From Bacilli bacterium (GTDB lineage Bacteria > Bacillota_I > Bacilli_A > RFN20 > CAG-826): a stretch of DNA of 23,546 bases. This document shows positions 13,509-21,061 of this stretch, one piece after another. The stretch lies in the NCBI GenBank assembly GCA_017619815.1, contig JAFZRR010000049.1, positions 1 through 23,546 on the forward strand. Reading direction: 5' to 3'. A program made the translations under genes and the position numbers. Each line of letters begins with the position of its first letter. Position 1 is the stretch's first letter. A model generated the notes under the pieces. It saw only the letters and a program-made list of their open reading frames with translations, did no database searches and was not told the origin of the DNA.

Positions 13509-16500
13509 ATGACCGAGAAAATGATCCGCTTTTTAAATAGTATCCACGTCAGCAATGCCGATGATTTTGATATGGATTTCGAAATGGTCGGTTATAACCG
13601 TTTTGATAAGAAAAGATTAGATATGGTGATCGTCAAACAAACACCATGGAAATATTCCTTATTAAGAGAATTCCAAGATTGCTTAGAAAACATTACATAT
13701 AAATATTTACTTCGTTTCTCTTACTTAGTAAGACCGAACTTTAGAGATGTCGAAGTCTTATTTGAAGATTGGTATCAAACCCTTTATCGTTTACCACATA
13801 ACTTAACCGTTTCTGGTTCTGATGACGGCTATATGTATATCGAATACACCGATGAGGCGGAAAAAGAACAATATCAATCTCAAATCGAAGACTTTAGAGC
13901 GTTTTTAAACTTTATTAACTACGATTTTGTCATCACTGAAACAGTTAAGCCTAAAGAGGAAGAAGTGACCATCAGCGACCGCAAAATGAAGAAGTTAGTT
14001 AAAGAAGCCACTGCTGAAGCCGAAGAAACAATTTCCACAGTGGATGAAGTGGAAGCTAATGACTCAAGCGTTGCGGAAGAACTCATTGAAAGAGATAGAG
14101 AAGAATTAGTAAAGAATGCCTCTGATGCTTTCTTAGAACAAGCGAGACGTAACTATCAAGCCATGCAAGAAGAAAGAAAAAGAGCCAGACTCAATAAACG
14201 TGGTAATTATCAACCAATCGATAATATCGATTCTATTAACGCAAACTCCGGAAGTGTCGACTTTAACGGAAAGATTTTCTCCATCGAAATAAAAGAATTC
14301 GGTGGCAGAAAGAGACTTAACGTTGGTGTTGGCGACGATAAGGGTGGCGCGATATACATTAATATGTATGAAAACAACCAAGTTAATGACGACGTTATTA
14401 AGAATTTGGTAAGAAATACAAACGTCCGTATTAGAGGTGTTGCCTATAATGACGACTTCAATAAACAATTAATGGTCAAAGGACATTATATAGATATTCT
14501 TCCTCCTGACGAAGTCAAACCAGAAGATAGGGAAGAACATCGTGTTGAATTACATCTTCATACCACAATGTCATCTATGGATGGTGTGGGTACAATGGAA
14601 GACTATTGTAACTACGCGAAAGCATTAGGACATACCGCGATTGCCATTACTGACCACGCTGTTGTTCAAGGCTATCCAGATGCACAAGCGGCCGCAAAGA
14701 AAACTGGACTTAAAGTTTTATATGGCTGTGAGTTCTACATGGTTGAAGATGAACTTAACGCCATTAAGAATCCAATAAATACTCCATTAACAAAAGCTAA
14801 ATATGTGGTACTCGACTTAGAAACCACAGGTTTAAGCTGCCGTTATGATAAAATCATCGAATTCGGTGCGGTTAAAATTGAAAACGGTATTGAAACAGAC
14901 CGTTTAGACTTACTTATTAACCCAGAAAGACCAATTCCTAAAAAGATTGTTAACATCACTCACATCACTGATGAAATGGTGAAAAAACAACCAACCATCA
15001 ATGAAGCGTTTGACAAGATCTTAGAATTTATGGGTGATGCGATATTAGTCACACATAACGCAGACTTCGACTTTTCCTTCTTACAAGAAGAACTTAAGAA
15101 TAGTGGAAGACCACTTTTAACTAACCCAGTTATTGATACCTTAGCATTAGCCTGGTACCTCTTCCCAAAACAAAGAGCCCATAACTTAGGTGCTTTATGT
15201 CGTAACTTTGATGTTGATTATGACCCAGAAGTGGCCCACCGTGCTGACTACGATGCTGCTGTTTTAAATGAAGCCTGGCAACCAATGATTGTTCTTTTAG
15301 ATAAAGAAAATCCTGGTATTACTCATGCCGGTTTAGCGGATTTAAAAGTCACACAAGAACACTTAACAAACTTTAGACCTGTTCATGTCACTGCTCTAGC
15401 CAAAGATAAAGCAGGTTTAAAACAATTGTTTAAATTAGTTTCTTTATCTCACGTTGAATACCTCGCTGGTGTTCCAAAAGTTCCAAGACGTGAATTACAA
15501 AATTTACGTGATCATTTAATCATTGGTTCCGCTTGTTTTAATGGTGAAGTATTTGATACTGCATCTACAAGAAATGAAGAAACGCTCAAAAACGTCATGA
15601 GTTTCTATGACTATATTGAAGTTCAACCATTAGCCAATTATTCATGGTTAATCAATATGGGCGAAATGACAGAAGAAAACCTTGTGCAATATCTTAAAGA
15701 TATTGTTAAAGCTGCGGATGATATTGGCAAAATGGTCGTGGCTACAGGTGACTGCCATTATGTCAAACCAAGCGATAAGAAATATCGTGATGTTTATATA
15801 TCCGCGAAAGGCTTAGGTGGTGTATCTCACCCACTAAATCCTTACAAACGTTCACGTATGCCGCAATTTGATAACCCAGATCAACATTATCGTTCTACAG
15901 ACGAAATGCTTGAATGTATGAAATTCTTAGGTGAAGAAAAAGCCTATGAAATTACAGTTACTAATACCAATAAGATTGCGGACCAAATTGAATCACTAAG
16001 ACCAGTTCCTAATGATAAGCTTTATACACCTCATATCGAAGGCTGTGAGCAAGAATTAACTGATATGGTATTTGAGAAAGCTCATCGTATTTATGGCAAT
16101 CCATTACCAGAACTTATCCAAACCAGATTAGAAACCGAATTAAACGGTATTATTTCTAACGGTTATTCCGTTATTTATTACATCGCTCATAAGATTATTA
16201 AGAAAGCTCATGAAGATGGATTTATTGTTGGGTCCCGTGGATCTGTCGGTTCTTCTTTAGTGGCTACAATGGCAAATATTACAGAAGTTAATCCACTTCC
16301 TCCACATTATATTTGCACACACTGTCACCATTTAGAGTGGGTTAACGATGTGGACAAGGAAATTAAGAGTGGTGATGACCTTCCAGATAAGAAATGTCCA
16401 ATCTGTGGAGAAGAAATGGTTCATGATGGACAAGATATTCCATTCCAAACATTCTTAGGATTTAACGCTGAGAAGACTCCTGATATCGACCTTAACTTCC

Positions 16501-17927
16501 CACCAGATTACCAAGCACAAGCACATGCTTATACAAAAGTACTTTTAGGTGAAAACAATGTCTTTAGAGCAGGAACGATTTCCGGTGTTGAAGAAAAGAC
16601 TGCATTCGGTTTTGCTCGTGGTTATATTGAAAGACTTGGTATGAACCCTGATGAATACCCAAGAGCAAAGATTGCTTATTTAGCTTCTGGATGTGTCGGT
16701 GTCAAACGTACAACTGGTCAACACCCAGGTGGTATCGTCGTTGTTCCTGATGAATTTGAAGTCTATGATTTCACACCTGTTCAATATCCTGCTGATGATA
16801 TCGATGCAGCATGGAAAACAACCCACTTCGATTTCCATTCTATTCACGATACAATTCTTAAACTTGACCTTTTAGGTCACGTTGATCCTATGGCTTTAAA
16901 GATGATGAGCCAATTATCCGGTGTTGATATTCATGATATTCCAATGAATGATCCCGCTGTTTTAAGCTTGTTTAATTCCTCAAAAGCATTAAACATGAAG
17001 CATGACTATTTAGCCAACAAAACAGGTGCTATGGGTATTCCAGAATTCGGTACTGAAAACTCACGTCGTATTTTGGAAATGACCTTACCAAATAAGTTCT
17101 CTGACTTAGTCATTATTTCTGGCCTATCACATGGTACTGACGTTTGGGCAGGTAACGCTGAAAAACTCATCCAAGAAGGCAAGGCTACATTAAGAGAAGT
17201 CATTGGATGTCGTGATGATATTATGACTTATTTGATCAAAAAAGATTTACCTCCAAACATCTCATTCGCCATCATGGAAGATGTTAGAAAAGGTAGGGGA
17301 TTAAAACCTGAATATGTGGAAATTATGAAAGCACATAAAGTTCCACAGTGGTATTTAGATTCCTGTAATTTAATTAAGTACATGTTCCCTAAAGGACACG
17401 CTGTTGCTTACGTTACTCAAGCAGTTCGTGTGGGTTATTATAAGATTTACTATCCATTAGAATTCTACGCTACATTCTTTAGTGTTAGATGTGACCATTA
17501 TGATATTCAAGCAATGATTAAAGGCGAACAAGCCATTATCGATAGACTTGATGAATTGAAACTCAAATCTCGTAGTAAAACGGAGAAATTATCTCCTAAA
17601 GAAAATGATTTAATTAAAACTTTATCCATGGCCTTAGAAATGGTGCAACGTGGATATAAGTTTGAGAATATTTCATTAGAGAAAAGTGATTCTAAGAACT
17701 TCGTGGTTGATAAAGAAAACAAAGCTTTAATTCCACCGTTTATTACAATTGATGGTTTAGGTGAAAACAACGCCAGAACCGTTATTGAAGAAAGACAAAA
17801 AGGACCGTTCCATTCGAAAGAGGAATTATTACGCCGTACCAAATTATCTTCGACAAATGTTGAAGACTTATCTAAAATGGGTGTGCTCGATGACCTCGAC
17901 GAATCCGATCAACTAACCCTTTTCTAA
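13509..17927 (+). CDS. polC: DNA polymerase III alpha subunit, PolC type
   Basis: PolC is the main replicative polymerase of low-GC Gram-positives, with built-in proofreading. The 1,472-residue protein has the standard order: N-terminal domain and a charged linker (about 160-230), OB-fold (about 245-330), PHP domain beginning RVELHLHTTMSSMDG near 343-357, an inserted DEDDh exonuclease (D436 and E438 in LDLETTGL, D519 in HNADFDF, H577 and D582 in HRADYDA), PHP remainder, and polymerase core with SRGSVGSSLVATMAN near 911-925, a CxxC...CxxC zinc knuckle (CTHCHH ... CPICGEE) near 936-975, and catalytic D992/D994 in PDIDLNFPPDYQ. The start has no Shine-Dalgarno and lies 2 bases after the rseP stop, so it probably depends on re-initiation. 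proS, usually between rseP and polC in Bacillus, is absent. Confidence 0.98.
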   Translation: MTEKMIRFLNSIHVSNADDFDMDFEMVGYNRFDKKRLDMVIVKQTPWKYSLLREFQDCLENITYKYLLRFSYLVRPNFRDVEVLFEDWYQTLYRLPHNLTVSGSDDGYMYIEYTDEAEKEQYQSQIEDFRAFLNFINYDFVITETVKPKEEEVTISDRKMKKLVKEATAEAEETISTVDEVEANDSSVAEELIERDREELVKNASDAFLEQARRNYQAMQEERKRARLNKRGNYQPIDNIDSINANSGSVDFNGKIFSIEIKEFGGRKRLNVGVGDDKGGAIYINMYENNQVNDDVIKNLVRNTNVRIRGVAYNDDFNKQLMVKGHYIDILPPDEVKPEDREEHRVELHLHTTMSSMDGVGTMEDYCNYAKALGHTAIAITDHAVVQGYPDAQAAAKKTGLKVLYGCEFYMVEDELNAIKNPINTPLTKAKYVVLDLETTGLSCRYDKIIEFGAVKIENGIETDRLDLLINPERPIPKKIVNITHITDEMVKKQPTINEAFDKILEFMGDAILVTHNADFDFSFLQEELKNSGRPLLTNPVIDTLALAWYLFPKQRAHNLGALCRNFDVDYDPEVAHRADYDAAVLNEAWQPMIVLLDKENPGITHAGLADLKVTQEHLTNFRPVHVTALAKDKAGLKQLFKLVSLSHVEYLAGVPKVPRRELQNLRDHLIIGSACFNGEVFDTASTRNEETLKNVMSFYDYIEVQPLANYSWLINMGEMTEENLVQYLKDIVKAADDIGKMVVATGDCHYVKPSDKKYRDVYISAKGLGGVSHPLNPYKRSRMPQFDNPDQHYRSTDEMLECMKFLGEEKAYEITVTNTNKIADQIESLRPVPNDKLYTPHIEGCEQELTDMVFEKAHRIYGNPLPELIQTRLETELNGIISNGYSVIYYIAHKIIKKAHEDGFIVGSRGSVGSSLVATMANITEVNPLPPHYICTHCHHLEWVNDVDKEIKSGDDLPDKKCPICGEEMVHDGQDIPFQTFLGFNAEKTPDIDLNFPPDYQAQAHAYTKVLLGENNVFRAGTISGVEEKTAFGFARGYIERLGMNPDEYPRAKIAYLASGCVGVKRTTGQHPGGIVVVPDEFEVYDFTPVQYPADDIDAAWKTTHFDFHSIHDTILKLDLLGHVDPMALKMMSQLSGVDIHDIPMNDPAVLSLFNSSKALNMKHDYLANKTGAMGIPEFGTENSRRILEMTLPNKFSDLVIISGLSHGTDVWAGNAEKLIQEGKATLREVIGCRDDIMTYLIKKDLPPNISFAIMEDVRKGRGLKPEYVEIMKAHKVPQWYLDSCNLIKYMFPKGHAVAYVTQAVRVGYYKIYYPLEFYATFFSVRCDHYDIQAMIKGEQAIIDRLDELKLKSRSKTEKLSPKENDLIKTLSMALEMVQRGYKFENISLEKSDSKNFVVDKENKALIPPFITIDGLGENNARTVIEERQKGPFHSKEELLRRTKLSSTNVEDLSKMGVLDDLDESDQLTLF

Positions 17928-17938
17928 AAAAGGGAATT

Positions 17939-18015
17939 CGGGAAGTAGCGCAGTTTGGTAGCGCGCTTGCTTCGGGAGCAAGAAGTCATGGGTTCAAATC
18001 CCATCTTTCCGACCA
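17939..18015 (+). tRNA. tRNA-Pro (anticodon CGG)
   Basis: A full 77-base cloverleaf with encoded CCA. Acceptor CGGGAAG pairs with CTTTCCG (one G-T), D arm GCGC/GCGC, anticodon stem CTTGC/GCAAG with loop TTCGGGA, so the anticodon is CGG (17973-17975), with U33 and G37 as expected. T arm ATGGG/CCCAT. C1-G72 and A73 are typical of bacterial proline tRNAs. It begins 11 bases after polC and may be transcribed with it. It reads CCG, a rare codon here; a UGG tRNA must lie elsewhere. Confidence 0.97.
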
Positions 18016-18028
18016 GCAACATATAAGG

Positions 18029-18056
18029 ATGATAATCAATTGATTATCATTTTTTA
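18029..18056 (+). terminator. Terminator after tRNA-Pro
   Basis: A perfect 22-base palindrome (18029-18050, arms ATGATAATCAA and TTGATTATCAT) is followed by T6. It ends the polC/tRNA-Pro transcript. It can fold as a 9-bp stem with a 4-base AATT loop. Confidence 0.85.
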
Positions 18057-18083
18057 TTACTTTAAAGCGGATATACTACTTTG

Positions 18084-18115
18084 ATATTTTACAAAAATAT
18101 GAATTGGTATATACT
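18084..18115 (+). promoter_or_regulatory. Promoter of the DUF1624-ligase operon, with operator-like palindrome
   Basis: -35 TTTACA (18088-18093) is followed by a 16-base spacer and -10 TATACT (18110-18115). The start would be near 18122, 2 bases before the ATG at 18124, so the mRNA would be leaderless. ATATTTT (18084-18090) and AAAATAT (18094-18100) form a 7-bp inverted repeat with a 3-base centre lying across the -35 box, a plausible repressor site. A second TATACT lies at 18072-18077. Confidence 0.6.
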
Positions 18116-18123
18116 TTGTTCGT

Positions 18124-18936
18124 ATGAGCGAAGCCGTATTAGAAAAAGAAAATATCTCTAGAAAGCCCGGAGCATTTGAGAAACGTATCCACGAAATAGA
18201 TTTTATTCGTGGATTTCTTATTGGTCTTGTTGTTATGGACCATATCTTTTGTTTCTTGATGATGTTTAGCGCTGGCTGGCCACATTGTGAAGGTTTAAAT
18301 AGAGTTTGTTCCTTTTATTGGAATCATGATGCTCGTGCTATTGTGAGATTCTTTGCTTTAACAGGTTTCACTTTTGTTTCAGGCGTTTCTACAGCATTCT
18401 CCAAGAATAACTGGATACGTGCTGGTCAAATGCTAGCGTTTTCCGCTGTTTTGGCGGTTGGAAGTCATGTTGCTGATATTTTCTTAAGCAAGCCATTACA
18501 TCTAGATACGATGGTCATCGACTTTAACGTTATTGCTGTTTTAGCGTGGTCCACATTGTTCTATTGTTTCTTCCAAAAAGGTGGATGGAAGATGGTAGCG
18601 GTAGGAGTGCTTCTCACATTCTTGCTTAGCTGGTTCTTATATCCACATTTTATGGAATATGTTGAAGCTCGTAATATTAGAGCCTATATTCCTCCACTTG
18701 TTAGACCAGACAATAATGCCGACTGGTTACCATTATTCCCATTTATCTTCTGTTTCTTTGGTGGTGCTTTATTCGCCTCCGCTTTCTATCCTGAAAGAAA
18801 GTCATTAATTAAGAAACGTTATAACTGGGAAAGACCACTTTGCTTTATGGGTCGTCATTCTTTAATCATCTATGTTTGCCACATAGTGGTTATTATCGCT
18901 ATTCTCTCGCTAATTAATGTTTTTATAGGTAAGTAA
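18124..18936 (+). CDS. DUF1624 / HGSNAT-type membrane acyltransferase
   Basis: The 270-residue protein has the fold pattern of DUF1624, the bacterial relative of heparan-alpha-glucosaminide N-acetyltransferase, which moves an acyl group from the cytoplasmic side to an extracytoplasmic sugar or polymer. Visible signatures are RIHEIDFIRGFLIGLVVMDH at 21-40 (D26, R29, D39 and H40), FFALTGFTFVSGVSTAFSK near 76-94, and the C-terminal GRHSLIIYVCH at 243-253 with the expected histidine. There are about seven hydrophobic segments. No Shine-Dalgarno precedes the ATG, which opens a probable leaderless transcript. It is followed 2 bases after its stop by an acyl-adenylating ligase, so a linked function (activate, then transfer) is likely. 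The acyl group and acceptor are unknown. Confidence 0.82.
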   Translation: MSEAVLEKENISRKPGAFEKRIHEIDFIRGFLIGLVVMDHIFCFLMMFSAGWPHCEGLNRVCSFYWNHDARAIVRFFALTGFTFVSGVSTAFSKNNWIRAGQMLAFSAVLAVGSHVADIFLSKPLHLDTMVIDFNVIAVLAWSTLFYCFFQKGGWKMVAVGVLLTFLLSWFLYPHFMEYVEARNIRAYIPPLVRPDNNADWLPLFPFIFCFFGGALFASAFYPERKSLIKKRYNWERPLCFMGRHSLIIYVCHIVVIIAILSLINVFIGK

Positions 18937-18938
18937 TT

Positions 18939-20588
18939 ATGCAAAGTCCAACCATTTATGAAAAATTCCATGAATCAGTTATAGATTTTCCAAGAGGTCT
19001 TGCTGTCTATTATCAAGGCAAAAAGATCCGTTTTAAAAAACTCGGAAAACTCGTTGACCGTATGGCGGATATCCTTGTTAACCGTTTGGATGTTAAAAAG
19101 GGTGATGTTTTGTTAATCGCTCAACCAAATATTCCCGAAGTTTTAATTTTGTTCTACGCCGCGAATAAAGTTGGTGCAATTTGTGACTTTGTTCACCCAT
19201 TTACACCTTTTAACCAAATTAAATCGATTATTAATTTAACTCACGCAAAATACGCTTTCTTATTCGAACAACGTATCGCCAAGGAAGTTGATAGATATAG
19301 AGAAATAGCTGACATGGTTATTGTCACGAGAATCGAAGACTTCTTACCTTTAGGTAAAAAGTTCATCTATCACAACTTCATGAACAATGCGATTAGAAGA
19401 AAATTGGGCAAATGGAGAGGCTCATTTAAAGGATTTAAATATCTCAAGGATTTAAAACCAACTGGTAAAGTTCCTGAAACAGTTACTGGCAAAGCCAGCG
19501 AAACCACAATCCTCTTACATAGTGGTTCTACAACTGGTGATCCAAAGACCATTTGTTTATCCGATGACAATATTAACTGTGTTGCTATTAGAGCATGTGA
19601 ATTCTTGGCCTGCAAACCAGAAGAGATTCGTGGTGGTGGAATGTTAACCGTTTTGCCATCTTTCCATGGTTTTGGTTTAGCAATCACAATGCACGCTCCA
19701 TTAATTAACCGTTTTGCTGCGGTTTTAGTTCCTAAGTTCTCCGCTAAGGAAACTGCAAAATTAATGAGAAAGACAAAAATCTCCTGTATTTGTGGCGTTC
19801 CTACAATGTATGAGAGCTTACTCAAATGTCCTGAATTCACCCATAACAGAAATTTAAAGAACTTACATGTCGTTTTCTGTGGTGGTGACTCTTTACCAAC
19901 TAAACTTCAAACTGAATTTAATGAAACCATGAAAAAGAATGGTTCACATTGTCAAATGTTTGAAGGATACGGTTTAACAGAAGCTGTATGTGTCAATATC
20001 GTCAATACATATAATCACAACAAAGTGGGCAGTATTGGTTATCCAATGTCTGGAGCAGAATTTAGAATCGTTGATGATAATGGCAAAGAATTACCTAGAG
20101 GCGAAATCGGTGAGATTATCCTTAAGAGTCCTGCGATTATGAATGGCTATTATAACGATGAGAAAGCCACGAAAGAAGCTGTCAAAGATGGCTGGTTATA
20201 TACTGGCGATTTAGGATATATGGATGAAGATAACTTTGTTTTCTTTAAACAAAGAAAAAAGAGAGTGGTCAAGGTCTCTGGTGTTGGTGTTTTCCCAACC
20301 GAAATTGAAAGACTTGTGGAATCCGTTCCAGGAGTAGAAGCGTGCTGCGCAATCGAAATTCCAGATCCAAGACTTCAAAGTGCAATTAAAGTATTTGTTG
20401 TTGCAAAATTCTTCGATGAAGAAGGCATGAGAAACGCCATTATGGATACTTGTAGAAAGTATCTCATCAGATGGTCAGTTCCAAAAGAAATCGAATTCGT
20501 TAATGAATTACCAAAAACATTATTAGGCAAGATTGATTTTAAAGTCCTGCAAAAACAAGAAGACGAAAAACGCGGTGTTACACGGTAA
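18939..20588 (+). CDS. AMP-binding acyl-CoA ligase-like enzyme
   Basis: This enzyme of the ANL superfamily activates a carboxylic acid as an acyl-adenylate and usually passes it to CoA or a carrier thiol. The 549-residue protein has motif A3 LLHSGSTTGDPK at 192-203, PSFHGFG near 240-246, A5 GYGLTE at 343-348, A7 YTGDLG at 421-426, the hinge region KRVVKVSGVGVFPTEIE at 441-457, and the catalytic A10 lysine K531 in LPKTLLGKID. The acid substrate cannot be read from the sequence; the position next to a membrane acyltransferase suggests supply of acyl donor for envelope modification. The ATG follows the previous stop by 2 bases with a weak AGG at 18927-18929. The last codon before TAA is CGG, one of only two in the window. 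Confidence 0.86.
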   Translation: MQSPTIYEKFHESVIDFPRGLAVYYQGKKIRFKKLGKLVDRMADILVNRLDVKKGDVLLIAQPNIPEVLILFYAANKVGAICDFVHPFTPFNQIKSIINLTHAKYAFLFEQRIAKEVDRYREIADMVIVTRIEDFLPLGKKFIYHNFMNNAIRRKLGKWRGSFKGFKYLKDLKPTGKVPETVTGKASETTILLHSGSTTGDPKTICLSDDNINCVAIRACEFLACKPEEIRGGGMLTVLPSFHGFGLAITMHAPLINRFAAVLVPKFSAKETAKLMRKTKISCICGVPTMYESLLKCPEFTHNRNLKNLHVVFCGGDSLPTKLQTEFNETMKKNGSHCQMFEGYGLTEAVCVNIVNTYNHNKVGSIGYPMSGAEFRIVDDNGKELPRGEIGEIILKSPAIMNGYYNDEKATKEAVKDGWLYTGDLGYMDEDNFVFFKQRKKRVVKVSGVGVFPTEIERLVESVPGVEACCAIEIPDPRLQSAIKVFVVAKFFDEEGMRNAIMDTCRKYLIRWSVPKEIEFVNELPKTLLGKIDFKVLQKQEDEKRGVTR

Positions 20589-20596
20589 CCCGTTTT
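20582..20596 (+). terminator. Short hairpin at the ligase stop codon
   Basis: ACGG (20582-20585) pairs with CCGT (20590-20593) around TAAC, which contains the stop codon, followed by TTTT. The 4-bp stem is short, so it may only pause or attenuate transcription into tRNA-Leu, 3 bases further on. Its left arm contains the terminal CGG codon. Confidence 0.35.
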
Positions 20597-20599
20597 CTC

Positions 20600-20683
20600 G
20601 CGGCCATGGCGGAATGGTAGACGCGCTAGTTTCAGACGCTAGTGGGGTAACCCGTGGGAGTTCAAATCTTCTTGGCCGCACCA
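20600..20683 (+). tRNA. tRNA-Leu (anticodon CAG)
   Basis: An 84-base class II tRNA with encoded CCA. Acceptor GCGGCCA/TGGCCGC is perfect; the anticodon stem CTAGT/GCTAG has a U-G at 31-39 and the loop TTCAGAC gives anticodon CAG (20633-20635). The long variable arm GGGGTAACCC marks leucine, and A73 is present as expected. A37 is unusual: leucine tRNAs reading CUN normally carry G37, the TrmD methylation site. It has no clear promoter of its own and follows the ligase by 11 bases, so it may be co-transcribed. Confidence 0.94.
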
Positions 20684-20693
20684 ACTATAATTA

Positions 20694-20713
20694 TTATTTA
20701 TTTTAATAAATAA
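20694..20713 (+). repeat. AT-only inverted repeat before the PII-like gene
   Basis: TTATTTATT (20694-20702) and AATAAATAA (20705-20713) are perfect complements separated by two bases, forming an 8-bp stem with a 4-base loop. It lies between tRNA-Leu and the Shine-Dalgarno AGAGGTG. TATAAT at 20686-20691 could be the -10 of a promoter for the next two genes, but I see no -35, as that region lies in the tRNA. Confidence 0.4.
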
Positions 20714-20726
20714 AGAGGTGAAAAAG

Positions 20727-21056
20727 ATGAAAAAAGAATTGTATTTAGTTCTCAAGAGTAGTGAAAAAGCAGTTGCTGCTTTAGAACAATTAAAAGCGGA
20801 AGGCTATAATGCAACAGTGGTAAGCACTGAATCTTTAAGACACGCTGTTGATGACTATCCAGGTGATCATCATTTCTTCTCACTTAGACAATATGAAAAG
20901 ATTGAGATGCTTGAAAGCGTTCTCTGTTTATTCGTTGTCGAAGACAATAAACTTGAACACATTAAAGAAATTATCCGTCAATACACAAATAACTTTAAGG
21001 ATATTAAAGGCTTTATGTATTCCCGTGATATTAACGATTACGAAGGATCTATCTAA
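20727..21056 (+). CDS. Small PII-like (ferredoxin-fold) protein, putative antiporter partner
   Basis: The protein has 109 residues. The ATG at 20727 was chosen over an in-frame GTG at 20718, because AGAGGTG (20714-20720), which contains that GTG, is the Shine-Dalgarno. I see an alternating pattern that fits a beta-alpha-beta x2 ferredoxin-like fold: strand KELYLVL, helix KAVAALEQLKAEG, strand NATVVST, a loop with DDYPGDHHFF (possible ligand loop near 42-51), strand SVLCLFVVED, helix EHIKEIIRQYTN and a final GFMYSRDI strand. This resembles PII-like signalling proteins, but no diagnostic motif confirms it. It precedes a CPA2 antiporter by 5 bases, and PII-like proteins are often encoded beside the transporter they regulate. 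Role is inferred from fold pattern and position. Confidence 0.6.
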   Translation: MKKELYLVLKSSEKAVAALEQLKAEGYNATVVSTESLRHAVDDYPGDHHFFSLRQYEKIEMLESVLCLFVVEDNKLEHIKEIIRQYTNNFKDIKGFMYSRDINDYEGSI

Positions 21057-21061
21057 GACAA

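Noticed and set aside
14133..14468. Minus-strand open frames, such as those across polC, tsf-rpsB and topA
   Set aside because: They lie wholly opposite well-identified genes, lack initiation signals and show no recognisable domains.
18029..18050. Fur-box-like palindrome
   Set aside because: The TGATAAT/ATTATCA halves are 6 bases apart instead of 1, and T6 follows at once, so a terminator after tRNA-Pro explains it better.
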